Positions 26,226 to 35,538 of a stretch of DNA of 64,000 nucleotides are shown here, one piece after another. The translations under genes and the position numbers were made by a program. Under the pieces are notes generated by a model, which worked only from the letters and a program-made list of their open reading frames with translations, did not search any database and was not told the origin of the DNA. The DNA comes from Morganella morganii (GTDB taxonomy: Bacteria > Pseudomonadota > Gammaproteobacteria > Enterobacterales > Enterobacteriaceae): NCBI RefSeq assembly GCF_003996855.1, contig NZ_NRQY01000002.1:489530-553529 (forward strand), written 5' to 3'. Each line of letters begins with the position of its first letter. Positions within the stretch are counted from its first letter, which is position 1.

Positions 26226-26302
26226 TGGTCGGCGAGATAGGATTCGAACCTACGACCCACTGGTCCCAAACCAGTTGCGCTACCAAGCTGCGCTACTCGC
26301 CG
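26226..26302 (-). tRNA. proM: tRNA-Pro (anticodon TGG)
   Basis: The minus strand starts CGGCGAGTAGCGCAGCTTGG and ends GTTCGAATCC...CGCCGACCA, a 77-base cloverleaf with encoded CCA. The anticodon stem ACTGG/CCAGT encloses the loop TTTGGGA, giving anticodon TGG for CCN proline codons. The 5'/3' acceptor stem CGGCGAG/CTCGCCG pairs fully. The sequence resembles E. coli proM. In E. coli the tRNA upstream of dppA is proK (CGG); here the position is the same but the anticodon differs. The symbol is by sequence resemblance. Confidence 0.95.
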
Positions 26303-26314
26303 AAAGCGGGATGG

Positions 26315-26343
26315 ATATTACTGCCGGAAAGGATAAACGTCAA
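26315..26343 (-). promoter_or_regulatory. Sigma-70 promoter of tRNA-Pro
   Basis: On the minus strand TTGACG (26343-26338), a 17-base spacer, then TAATAT (26320-26315). The following discriminator is GC-rich (CCATCCCGC), the feature linked to growth-rate and ppGpp control of stable RNA promoters. Confidence 0.8.
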
Positions 26344-26569
26344 GAGCTGAAACCCGAATTTTTTGTTTTTCACCGCATTATTTTTATTTCGCCGGTTTAT
26401 CAGCCAAATTTCTGTTTTTTATCTTCTTATTGGTAAACGATATGTTTTTTATTTGCTATCGGGATGCTGAAAACTGACAAAAAATAACCACGTCATTCAT
26501 ATCCGTCATCAGGGACTTTATTTATCCTGTCCGTGTTCTTTATACCTCAGCAACAACCAGGGAGTGGTT

Positions 26570-27661
26570 ATGCCAAAAATAGTAAAATTGTCCGTTATCA
26601 GCAGTGCCCTTTTACTCGCTCACGCCGCATCAGCCGCCGATATTACCGTTAATCCGGCGTCCGCAGAGACAACTCAGGTCGTCCGTCAGGGAAATAACAC
26701 AACCATTAATATCGCCCCGGCAAACACACACGGTGTTTCTTATAATGCCTATGATCAGTTTAACGTTGATAAAAATGGTGTGGTATTTAATAACCGGGAA
26801 TCCGGCGCCGGGACAATTATTAACGAAGTACTTTCAACCGAAAAATCACGCCTGAGCGGCAATATGCATGTGGATGGCAAAAAAGCCCATCTGATTATTG
26901 CCAACCCGAACGGCATTGCCTGTAACGGGTGCAGTGTTTCCGGTGTGAATAGTTTCAGTCTGGCCGCCGGTAATGTCAGTATGACACCGGACGGGCAATT
27001 TTCCGGTTACCGGAATATCAGCGGCAAAGTTCGTATGCTGAATACCGCAGAACAGCATTTTGCTGATACGGATAAACTCACATTAGTTGCCGCCGCCATT
27101 GATATGAAAAACAGCCAGCTCAAAACCAAAAACCTGGCAACGTATATCGGACATTATGATCTGGCAAAAACAACCAGCGGTCTTCGTGATTTAGAACTGA
27201 TCAATCCGGATTACTCTCTGGAAAACAGAAAAAATACCAATAACTTTCTGAATATCACAGCAAACAGCCATATCAAAGCGGATAATATGTATATTCATTC
27301 TGCTGCCGCGCAAATACGGAATGCAGGACAGATAACTATCGGGCCGGAATTGCAACTGACAGCCCCGGAAAAAACACCGATGTACGGCCATAACCAGCTG
27401 ACAATGGATCTGCATCATTCCATATTTGAAAATAAATCATCCGGTAAAATAAATACATTACTGATGAATACCATTATGAGTAACAGCAGCATTGAAAATA
27501 ATGGTCAGATGAAAACAAATTACCGTAATCCGAAAAGCCCGATCAGCGATTTCACACTGATTTTCGACGGCACAAATTATATCAGCGGAAAGCAGGATAT
27601 TGAGCTGAATAAAATGGATATCCGGCAAACTGAAGGGGCATTATTACTGTCGCCTGAGTAA
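26570..27661 (+). CDS. Short two-partner-secretion exoprotein (TpsA, filamentous haemagglutinin N-terminal domain)
   Basis: The product is 363 residues with signal peptide VISSALLLAHAASA. The TPS domain, recognised by a TpsB transporter during export, has the diagnostic NPNGI at 112-116, followed by a Cys pair (C118 and C121) as in ShlA/HpmA-type haemolysins. It also shows VNSFSLAAGN and repeating beta-strand turns (NLATYIGHYDL, NITANSHIKADNMYIHSAA). TpsA proteins are normally well over 1000 residues with a long beta-helix; this one ends soon after the TPS region with a terminator 5 bases on. Either it is a truncated remnant or a minimal exoprotein. It is divergent from the tpsB-dppA chimera, with tRNA-Pro between. 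AGGGAG precedes the ATG; a GTG at 26564 is also in frame. Confidence 0.82.
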   Translation: MPKIVKLSVISSALLLAHAASAADITVNPASAETTQVVRQGNNTTINIAPANTHGVSYNAYDQFNVDKNGVVFNNRESGAGTIINEVLSTEKSRLSGNMHVDGKKAHLIIANPNGIACNGCSVSGVNSFSLAAGNVSMTPDGQFSGYRNISGKVRMLNTAEQHFADTDKLTLVAAAIDMKNSQLKTKNLATYIGHYDLAKTTSGLRDLELINPDYSLENRKNTNNFLNITANSHIKADNMYIHSAAAQIRNAGQITIGPELQLTAPEKTPMYGHNQLTMDLHHSIFENKSSGKINTLLMNTIMSNSSIENNGQMKTNYRNPKSPISDFTLIFDGTNYISGKQDIELNKMDIRQTEGALLLSPE

Positions 27662-27697
27662 AAAAATAAAGCCCAGTCAGACCGGGCTTTATTTTGT
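27661..27697. terminator. Bidirectional terminator between tpsA and glyS
   Basis: ATAAAGCCC (27666-27674) pairs with GGGCTTTAT (27684-27692), with an A run on one side and TTTT on the other. The genes converge here. Confidence 0.85.
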
Positions 27698-27719
27698 GAC
27701 ATTACTGTCTGATACTAAA

Positions 27720-29789
27720 TCACTGCAACAGCGAAATATCCGCGACACCCAGGAACAGGTTACGCAGTTCATTCAATAATGTCAGACGGTTACGGCGGAT
27801 ATTATCATCCTTATCCATCACCATCACACTATCAAAGAATGCATCCACCGATTCACGCAGAGAAGCCAGTTCAGTCAGTGCTTCCTGATATTTGCCTTCC
27901 GCATAGAGCGGAGCCAACTGTGTTTTCAGGTCAGTCACATACGCTGCCAGACGGATTTCTTCCGGTGCATTCATTAATGACGCCAGAACTGCATCATTCA
28001 GTGCATCATCACTCTTCGACAGAATGTTGGACACACGCTTGTTGGCTGCGGCCAGGGCAGTGGCTTCGTCCAGCGTGCGGAAGTGAGAGACCGCTTTCAT
28101 CCGGGCATCAAAGTCTGCCGGACGGGTCGGACGACGCGCCAGAACCGCCTGGATAGTATCAATCGCAAAACCCTGCTCCTGATACCAGGCACGGAAACGG
28201 CCTAACATGAAATCAACCACGTCAGTGACCACATTCGCGTTAGTCAGCTTATCGCCATACAGACGAACTGCTTCCTGTGTCAGCGTTTCCAGATCAAGGT
28301 TGTAACCTTTCTCAACGATGATACGCAGCACACCGAGCGCGGCACGGCGCAGTGCAAACGGGTCTTTGTCCCCTTTCGGATGCTGTCCGATACCGAAGAT
28401 CCCCGCCAGGGTATCCATTTTATCGGCAATCGCCAGAGCATCAGAAACCGGCGTTGACGGCAGGCTGTCACCGGCATAACGCGGCTGATACTGCTCTTTC
28501 AGTGCCAGTGCCACATCTTCAGATTCACCGTCATGGCGTGCATAGTGCATTCCCATCACACCCTGGGTGTCGGTAAATTCAAAGACCATATTAGTCATCA
28601 GGTCACATTTGGCCAGCAGACCTGCACGGGTAGCGTGATTCACATCTGCGCCAATCTGCCCGGCAATCCAGCCTGCGAGCGCTTCAAGGCGATCTGTTTT
28701 ATCACGCAGTGTGCCCAGCTGCTGCTGGAACAGAACTATGCTCAGACGCGGCAGGTTATCTTCCAGACGTTTTTTGCAGTCGGTTTTGAAGAAGAATTCA
28801 GCATCCGCCAGACGCGGGCGAACCACTTTTTCGTTCCCACTGATGATCTGTACCGGGTCGGAAGACTCGATATTAGCGACAAAGATAAAGTTCGGCATCA
28901 GATTGCCGTTTTTGTCATAAACCGGGAAGTACTTCTGGTCACCTTTCATGGTGTAAACCAGGGCTTCAGACGGAACCGCGAGGAATTTTTCCTCGAATTT
29001 CGCCGTCAGCACAACCGGCCATTCCACCAGCGAGGTCACTTCTTCCAGCAGACTGTCAGTCAGGTCGGCTACGCCACCCAGTGCCTGAGCTGCTTTTTCC
29101 GCATCGCGTTTGATCATGGCTTTACGGGCATCGTAATCCGCCATCACTTTACCGCGGGTTTCCAGAATCGCCGGATACTCATCTGCATGTGCGATAGTAA
29201 ATTCCGCTTCACCCATAAAACGGTGACCACGGATAACACGGTCAGAGGTGATCCCCAGGACTTCACCCGGAATGACATCCGCCCCCATCAGCATAGTGAC
29301 GGTATGAACCGGACGCACAAAGTGAGTCTCTTTATCGCCCCAGCGCATCAGTTTCGGGATAGGCAATTTTGCCAGCGCACGGCTGACCATACCTGCCAGT
29401 AATTCTTTGGCTTTATTCCCTTTTTCCACCGCGCGGTACAGCAGCCACTCACCTTTGTCAGTGACCATGCGATCTGCCTGATCAACGGTGATCCCGCAAC
29501 CACGGGCCCAGCCTTCGGCGGCCTTGGTTGGTTTGCCTTCGGCATCAAATGCCTGAGCAATCGCGGGGCCGCGCTTTTCCACTTCGCGATCAACGGCAGA
29601 TTCCGCCAGACCGGCAATTTTTACCGCCAGGCGGCGTGGTGCAGCGTACCAGGTCACATCACCGTAAGCCAGGTTAGCTGAGGCCAGTTCTGCGGTCAGG
29701 TTAGCCGCAAAAGATTCAGCAAGAGAACGAAGCGCCTTCGGCGGTAACTCTTCTGTGCCGATTTCCGTCAGGAAAGTCTGTTGTGTCAT
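27720..29789 (-). CDS. glyS: Glycyl-tRNA synthetase beta subunit
   Basis: GlyS is the tRNA-binding subunit of the heterotetrameric glycyl-tRNA synthetase. The product is 689 residues, as in E. coli. It opens [19 protein letters not shown], contains the HD-domain-like central region ([18 protein letters not shown]) and a C-terminal anticodon-binding domain ending ADISLLQ. It follows glyQ after 9 bp on the same strand, the universal glyQS operon. Confidence 0.97.
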   Translation of the reverse strand: MTQQTFLTEIGTEELPPKALRSLAESFAANLTAELASANLAYGDVTWYAAPRRLAVKIAGLAESAVDREVEKRGPAIAQAFDAEGKPTKAAEGWARGCGITVDQADRMVTDKGEWLLYRAVEKGNKAKELLAGMVSRALAKLPIPKLMRWGDKETHFVRPVHTVTMLMGADVIPGEVLGITSDRVIRGHRFMGEAEFTIAHADEYPAILETRGKVMADYDARKAMIKRDAEKAAQALGGVADLTDSLLEEVTSLVEWPVVLTAKFEEKFLAVPSEALVYTMKGDQKYFPVYDKNGNLMPNFIFVANIESSDPVQIISGNEKVVRPRLADAEFFFKTDCKKRLEDNLPRLSIVLFQQQLGTLRDKTDRLEALAGWIAGQIGADVNHATRAGLLAKCDLMTNMVFEFTDTQGVMGMHYARHDGESEDVALALKEQYQPRYAGDSLPSTPVSDALAIADKMDTLAGIFGIGQHPKGDKDPFALRRAALGVLRIIVEKGYNLDLETLTQEAVRLYGDKLTNANVVTDVVDFMLGRFRAWYQEQGFAIDTIQAVLARRPTRPADFDARMKAVSHFRTLDEATALAAANKRVSNILSKSDDALNDAVLASLMNAPEEIRLAAYVTDLKTQLAPLYAEGKYQEALTELASLRESVDAFFDSVMVMDKDDNIRRNRLTLLNELRNLFLGVADISLLQ

Positions 29790-29798
29790 GACAGCCTC

Positions 29799-30707
29799 TT
29801 AGTTCTTTTTACACATCGGGAAGCCCAGAGCCTCACGGGAGGCATAGTAAGCTTCGGCAACGGCTTTGGTCAGGGTACGGATACGCAGGATATAACGCTG
29901 ACGTTCCGTCACCGAAATCGCTTTACGCGCATCAAGCAGGTTGAAAGAGTGAGCCGCTTTCAGAATACGTTCGTAGGCCGGTAACGGCAGCGGGGTTTCC
30001 AGTGCCAGCAGGGCCTGCGCTTCTTTCTCATACTGTTCAAAACAGGTGAATAAGAAATCCACATCCGCGTATTCAAAGTTATAAGTGGATTGCTCAACCT
30101 CGTTCTGATGATAGATATCACCATAAGTGGTTTTGCCCAGCGGGCCGTCACACCAGACCAGATCGTAAACACTGTCCACGCCCTGGATGTACATCGCCAG
30201 GCGCTCCAGACCATAAGTGACTTCCCCGGTAACCGGTTTGCACTCCAGGCCGCCGACCTGCTGGAAGTAAGTAAACTGTGTGACTTCCATCCCGTTCAGC
30301 CAGACTTCCCAGCCTAATCCCCAGGCACCCAGCGTCGGGTTTTCCCAGTTATCTTCAACAAAACGGATGTCATGAACCGTCGGATCAATACCCAGCTCTT
30401 TCAGAGAGCCGAGATACAGCTCCTGGATGTTATCCGGAGACGGTTTAATGATGACCTGAAACTGATAATAGTGCTGCAGGCGGTTCGGGTTTTCCCCGTA
30501 ACGGCCGTCCGTCGGACGACGGGATGGCTGCACATAGGCCGCCGCAATCGGCTCCGGCCCTAACGCTCTCAGACACGTCATCGGGTGTGAAGTGCCGGCG
30601 CCGACTTCCATGTCCAGTGGTTGAACAATGGTACAGCCCTGGCGCGCCCAGTAATCCTGTAATGTCAGGATAAGACCCTGGAAGGTTTTGGTATCAAACT
30701 TTTGCAT
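29799..30707 (-). CDS. glyQ: Glycyl-tRNA synthetase alpha subunit
   Basis: GlyQ is the catalytic class II subunit that activates glycine and charges tRNA-Gly together with GlyS. The product is 302 residues. Its N-terminus [17 protein letters not shown], the motif-2 region [13 protein letters not shown] and the motif-3 region [13 protein letters not shown] are all present. It is first gene of the operon; 186 bp separate it from the divergent tag gene and must hold both promoters. Confidence 0.97.
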   Translation of the reverse strand: MQKFDTKTFQGLILTLQDYWARQGCTIVQPLDMEVGAGTSHPMTCLRALGPEPIAAAYVQPSRRPTDGRYGENPNRLQHYYQFQVIIKPSPDNIQELYLGSLKELGIDPTVHDIRFVEDNWENPTLGAWGLGWEVWLNGMEVTQFTYFQQVGGLECKPVTGEVTYGLERLAMYIQGVDSVYDLVWCDGPLGKTTYGDIYHQNEVEQSTYNFEYADVDFLFTCFEQYEKEAQALLALETPLPLPAYERILKAAHSFNLLDARKAISVTERQRYILRIRTLTKAVAEAYYASREALGFPMCKKN

Positions 30708-30893
30708 GTTGGATCCGCACGCGAGAAAATGAATAATAAAATAAAAGTCATTCAGTATACCCTCTGACCGCCGGACTATACAGCGCTTCTCTGATCTTTT
30801 TCCGCCCGGATCGAAAAACCGGGAATATCCCCGTTTACATGGATATTTATCCAGTATAAATTAATAAAAACGCTGTCTTCCGGGAGAACATAA

Positions 30894-31463
30894 ATGCCAA
30901 TATCCGCTGCTGCTCAGACCCGTTGTGCCTGGGTTACTGATGATCCGCTCTATATTCAGTACCATGACACGGAATGGGGTGTCCCCGAGCGGGATAATCA
31001 CAAGCTGTTTGAGATGATTTGCCTTGAAGGCCAGCAGGCGGGGCTTTCCTGGCTGGTGATCCTGAAAAAGCGTGAAAATTACCGGCAGGCGTTCTTTCAG
31101 TTTGATCCGGAAAAAGTGGCAGCCATGACAGACGCGGATACCGACAGGCTGATGCAGAACCCCGGCATTGTCCGCCAGCGGGCAAAAATCAATGCCATTA
31201 TCAGCAATGCCAAAGCGTATCTGGCGATGAGAGAGGCCGGTGAAGATTTCAGTGAATTTTTGTGGGCGTTCACCGGCAACACACCGCTGATTAACCATCA
31301 TACGGACAGCAGCACGATCCCCGCGGATACCCCGCTGTCTCATTCACTGGCAAAAGCCCTGAAAAAACGCGGATTTAAATTCTGCGGGCCGGTTATCTGT
31401 TATTCCTTTATGCAGGCCGTCGGTATGATTGATGACCACCTGACGCATTGCCGCAGCCGGTAA
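30894..31463 (+). CDS. tag: DNA-3-methyladenine glycosylase I
   Basis: Tag excises 3-methyladenine from alkylated DNA, starting base-excision repair. The product is 189 residues (E. coli 187). The structural zinc ligands are all present: C11 and H24 at the N-terminus (RCAWV, QYHDTEWG) and H182 and C186 at the C-terminus (DHLTHC). The substrate-pocket region LFEMICLEGQQAGLSW and KKRGFKFCGPVICYSFMQA are also conserved. It has its own upstream region opposite glyQ; E. coli also has tag near glyS. Confidence 0.96.
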   Translation: MPISAAAQTRCAWVTDDPLYIQYHDTEWGVPERDNHKLFEMICLEGQQAGLSWLVILKKRENYRQAFFQFDPEKVAAMTDADTDRLMQNPGIVRQRAKINAIISNAKAYLAMREAGEDFSEFLWAFTGNTPLINHHTDSSTIPADTPLSHSLAKALKKRGFKFCGPVICYSFMQAVGMIDDHLTHCRSR

Positions 31464-31498
31464 AAAAATCCCCGTTATGTGGTAAGAACATAACGGGG
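31464..31498 (-). terminator. Strong terminator reading leftwards
   Basis: CCCCGTTATGT (31470-31480) pairs with ACATAACGGGG (31488-31498), followed on the minus strand by seven T. On the plus strand, after tag, there is no T run. Confidence 0.75.
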
Positions 31499-31884
31499 TA
31501 AAGGTATAACGAGGACTTTGGATCTGTTAACTGACATCACTGACCGGTGTAAAGCACAAGGCATATTTTCCTCACACCGTTCAGTAATGCGTCCCTGTTT
31601 ACCCAGAAGTTCATTCGGCAATGACTGAAATAATCCTGTAATTATCATTGTATTAGCGTCAAAAAACCGCACTGTTTAATAAATTTTGTCACACTTTCTG
31701 ACAGATAATTCCGCCGGTTCTGTTAAAACAGTTACCGGGAATGATACCCTTTGTCTGTGATCTGACAGAAATCCGGATCACACAAAAAAACAAAAACTTC
31801 TCAGTACACACTATTTATGGAATAGTACGCCGGTCGGGTGAATTAATTACCGGTACCCGCCCGCTGTATATGCAGGGACATGTT
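31464..31884 (-). other. 421-bp gap with an orphan minus-strand terminator; candidate small RNA
   Basis: No convincing gene lies between tag and the next lipoprotein. At its left end a strong hairpin (31470-31498) has its T run on the minus strand, where no upstream coding gene exists to be terminated. A minus-strand open frame at 31475-31672 runs through that hairpin, so it is not credible as protein. Minus-strand promoter-like words (TACAAT, GATAAT, TTGACG) occur around 31635-31665. A short RNA from about 31650 to 31464 would explain the terminator; I do not recognise its sequence among enterobacterial sRNAs I know. Confidence 0.3.
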
Positions 31885-32223
31885 ATGACACGTAAATGTA
31901 TGATGATAAGCGGATTGCTGGGACTGAGTACGATACTCAGCGGCTGCTCCAGTATTATGACCCGGACAGGCCCGACAGAAGGCTACTATCCCGGCACCAA
32001 AAACAGCATCGCGATGTTGCAGGATGACGAAACCGGCTGGGTAATGAAACCGATTGTCGCCATTGACCTTCCTTTCTCTGCGGTGCTCGATACCCTTCTG
32101 GCGCCGGTCGATTATGCATTCGGTGGCAAAGACAACAGTGAGTCATCCCCTGCGGAGCGGGTAAAACGCCTCGAATCTGCCGAAACTGCTAACAATTCCC
32201 GGGTACCGGCACCACAGGAATAA
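31885..32223 (+). CDS. yidQ: YceK/YidQ family lipoprotein
   Basis: This small outer-envelope lipoprotein of the DUF1375 family has no known function. From the ATG at 31885 (AGGGA seven bases upstream) it is 112 residues with the lipobox L-S-G-C near residue 18 of a short signal peptide. It then has SSIMTRTGPTEGYYPGT, a tryptophan-containing linker, and IDLPFSAVLDTLLAPVDYAF, a pattern typical of YceK and YidQ. Its neighbour on the other strand is yidR, as in E. coli, which favours the YidQ name. In-frame sequence from 31741 would add 48 unrelated residues before the signal peptide. Confidence 0.82.
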   Translation: MTRKCMMISGLLGLSTILSGCSSIMTRTGPTEGYYPGTKNSIAMLQDDETGWVMKPIVAIDLPFSAVLDTLLAPVDYAFGGKDNSESSPAERVKRLESAETANNSRVPAPQE

Positions 32224-32234
32224 TCTGCCTGCCG

Positions 32235-33515
32235 TTACAGCCCGGTATCAGCCACCCGGATCTGCTGCCAGCCGTTTGTACGTCGCAGAAATGCCACCCG
32301 GCTGTTATCGGGTGAGAACACTACCGCATCTCCTGAAACCGGTTCAGCCGATGGTGCTGTCACCGCACGGCATATTCCGGTTTCTGCACAACACACCATC
32401 ACCTGACCTTTACGGACAAAGGCCAGATACTGCCCGGTACTGTCCCAGCTGAATGCGGATTCAATACTGTCACTGCCGGAAGTGACCTGACGCGGCTCAC
32501 CACCCTGCGGGGAAATCGTCCACAGCTGAACGATTCCCTGATCGTCCTGCATCAGAAACGCAATTCTGTCGCCCTGCGGTGAACTGCGCAGCCAGAAACG
32601 CGGCTGCTTTGCCAGCCCCGGATATCTGCGCTGATGTGTAAATGTCAGCCGGGTCTGGATGACACCGGCCGGTGGTGCCGGCATCGTACTGTCTGTCCCC
32701 TCAAGCGGCTCATCACCGGCAATGGCATAATCCTCAGGCTGTTCCGGTAGATCCAGACGGAAAACTTCCGGAATCACATCCCCGTTCTCTGCCCGGGTGT
32801 CACCGATAAATGCAATCGCCCGCCGCTGATGGCTGCCGTCAGCACGCAGATAGCCCTGCTGACCAATCCAGCCTTCTTCATACGCCCGGCTGATCTCATC
32901 ACTGCCCGGCTGCGGTACCGGGGTTGTCCGGGACACCACACAGCAGAAAAATTCCCCGTCATATTCACGCGGATGCTGTTTTCCGGTACATACCGGATGC
33001 AGCGGAACCGCCACTGCCACATTGCGCAGATCCAGCACCGGGTCCCGTTCGTGTAACACATGGTCGTTATAAGTGAAACTCAGCCATTCCCCGTCCGGAC
33101 TGAACACATGCACATGTGTTCCGCCGCGCAGAGCACCGGGCTGATAAGGTGGTGTAATGCAGAAAGCATCAATGTTATGTGCGATACCCGGTGCGTCATC
33201 TCTGACCATCACCCCCTGACGGTGATGAAAATCATACTGCCACTGCTGATCCGGGTTCTGCGGCCCGCGGATAAAGGCATAACGCACCGGGAGCTGCGGA
33301 CTGACAGTCACCACCCCCGCACAGGCTCCGGCAGCTCCCCGGTAAATTTCACGGATTTCTTTTGTATCCACATGAATTTTTTCTATCGTTTCACCGGTAA
33401 ATAATGATCCCTGAGGCCGGACATCATAAACAAGCCATTGGCTATCCGGCGTCCATATATTAATATTAGTAAGCTGATGATGACGGGGTATTGTTGTTAT
33501 CTGATATTCATTCAT
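32235..33515 (-). CDS. yidR: YidR, TolB-like beta-propeller protein (DUF3748)
   Basis: The product is a 426-residue cytosolic-looking protein (no signal peptide) matching E. coli YidR: HHQLTNINIWTPDSQWLVYDVRP, FTGETIEKIHVDTKEI, YDFHHRQGV. The C-terminal half contains TolB-type WD-like repeats (SSPQGDRIAFLMQDD, FSWDSTGQYLAFVRKG, FSPDNSRVAFLRR). Its function is unknown; the fold suggests binding of a ligand or protein. It converges on the YidQ-type lipoprotein gene with 11 bp between stops. Confidence 0.9.
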   Translation of the reverse strand: MNEYQITTIPRHHQLTNINIWTPDSQWLVYDVRPQGSLFTGETIEKIHVDTKEIREIYRGAAGACAGVVTVSPQLPVRYAFIRGPQNPDQQWQYDFHHRQGVMVRDDAPGIAHNIDAFCITPPYQPGALRGGTHVHVFSPDGEWLSFTYNDHVLHERDPVLDLRNVAVAVPLHPVCTGKQHPREYDGEFFCCVVSRTTPVPQPGSDEISRAYEEGWIGQQGYLRADGSHQRRAIAFIGDTRAENGDVIPEVFRLDLPEQPEDYAIAGDEPLEGTDSTMPAPPAGVIQTRLTFTHQRRYPGLAKQPRFWLRSSPQGDRIAFLMQDDQGIVQLWTISPQGGEPRQVTSGSDSIESAFSWDSTGQYLAFVRKGQVMVCCAETGICRAVTAPSAEPVSGDAVVFSPDNSRVAFLRRTNGWQQIRVADTGL

Positions 33516-33547
33516 TAGAGTGATACTCTCTTTTTATACCATCAGTT

Positions 33548-33568
33548 CGGATAACCTGAGGTAATCCG
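33548..33568. promoter_or_regulatory. Near-perfect palindrome between yidR and yicG
   Basis: CGGAT, ACCT, AGGT and ATCCG are arranged symmetrically about 33558 with single-base spacers, an 18-of-21 dyad. It lies 33 bp upstream of yidR and 86 bp upstream of the divergent yicG, a natural place for an operator. I cannot name the regulator. Confidence 0.35.
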
Positions 33569-33653
33569 ATTGGGTCAGACTAAAAAAACTCAGTCGAGAC
33601 TTATGGCTGTGCTGACTATGCTAACCTTCCGATAAACCGGCAATGATAAAATT

Positions 33654-34271
33654 ATGTTACTCAGTATCCTGTACATTATTGGTATTACCGCTGAAGCCAT
33701 GACCGGTGCCCTTGCTGCCGGCCGCCGCAAAATGGATGTATTCGGGGTAATTATTATCGCCTCCGCAACCGCTATCGGCGGCGGGTCTGTCCGCGATATG
33801 CTGCTGGGCCATTACCCGCTGGGCTGGGTCAAACATCCTGAATATATTATTACGGTTGCCTGTGCTGCCGTTATTACTATCTGGGTTGCGCCGATGATGA
33901 AACATCTGCGGCGGCTTTTCCTGATCCTGGATGCTATCGGACTGATGGTATTTTCCATTATCGGCGCCCAGATAGCACTCGATATGAATTACGGTCCGAT
34001 CATTGCAGCCATTGCCGCTGTTATCACCGGTGTTTTCGGTGGTGTGCTGCGTGATATGCTGTGTAACACCATCCCGCTGGTTTTCCAGAAAGAATTGTAT
34101 GCCGGTATCTCCTTTGCCGCTGCCTGGCTCTATATGGGATTACTTTTCTATACGCCGCTGCCCCGTGATGCTGTCATTATTATTACCCTGGTGGCCGGTC
34201 TGACATCCAGGTTAATTGCCATCCGCTACCGCCTCGGACTGCCGGTCTTTAATTACGAAAACCAGGACTAG
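33654..34271 (+). CDS. yicG: Inner membrane protein YicG (UPF0126/TRIC family)
   Basis: The product is a 205-residue membrane protein, the same length as E. coli YicG, made of two three-helix halves that repeat each other: [32 protein letters not shown] in the first and [12 protein letters not shown] in the second. The GGG/GG kinks are the hallmark of TRIC channels, which form trimers; prokaryotic members have been described as cation channels and some relatives as glycine transporters. The natural substrate here is not known. It is transcribed alone, upstream of gmk, with a GC-rich hairpin at 34291-34320 after it. Confidence 0.92.
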   Translation: MLLSILYIIGITAEAMTGALAAGRRKMDVFGVIIIASATAIGGGSVRDMLLGHYPLGWVKHPEYIITVACAAVITIWVAPMMKHLRRLFLILDAIGLMVFSIIGAQIALDMNYGPIIAAIAAVITGVFGGVLRDMLCNTIPLVFQKELYAGISFAAAWLYMGLLFYTPLPRDAVIIITLVAGLTSRLIAIRYRLGLPVFNYENQD

Positions 34272-34468
34272 CCGCAATAACAACATTCCCCGGAACCGGA
34301 CAATACCTGCTCCGGTTCCGGCTATCAGCCCTGTTTGTCTGTTTTTTCCTGTTATATCGCACTGTCATGTAATCCGAGATCTGTACGTACATTTTTATTC
34401 CGCCGGTGCGGAAAAATGAAACATCCGTCTTCATCTGACCGGAAAAATAAGAAATTTTCAGCAGATAA

Positions 34469-35191
<723 letters not shown>

Positions 35192-35245
35192 TACAACTTT
35201 CAGTATCATGCCGAGTCATTTATTTATCTGTGGAGTAGCACACCT

Positions 35246-35521
35246 ATGGCACGCGTAACAGTCCAGGATGCAGTAGAAAAAATTGGTAACCGTTTTGACC
35301 TCGTATTAGTGGCAGCACGCCGTGCGCGTCAGTTACAGACCGGCGGTAAAGAGCCTCTGGTTCCGGAAGAAAATGATAAAGTCACCGTGATCGCTCTGCG
35401 CGAAATCGAAGAAAATCTGATCAACGGCCAGATCCTTGACGCCCGTGAGCGCCAGGAACAACAGGAGCAGGAAGTTGCTGAAATGCAAGCGGTTTCTGCA
35501 ATCGCCGAAGGACGTCGTTAA
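35246..35521 (+). CDS. rpoZ: RNA polymerase omega subunit
   Basis: Omega assists assembly of RNA polymerase beta-prime and forms part of ppGpp site 1. The product is 91 residues, as in E. coli. The N-terminal [29 protein letters not shown] contains the residues contacting ppGpp in E. coli. It sits between gmk and spoT, so the alarmone target subunit and the alarmone enzyme are co-transcribed. Confidence 0.98.
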   Translation: MARVTVQDAVEKIGNRFDLVLVAARRARQLQTGGKEPLVPEENDKVTVIALREIEENLINGQILDARERQEQQEQEVAEMQAVSAIAEGRR

Positions 35522-35538
35522 GTTAAGGTAGGTCTGCC

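Noticed and set aside
31475..31672. Minus-strand 65-codon frame after tag
   Set aside because: It reads through a strong transcription terminator and has no conserved features.
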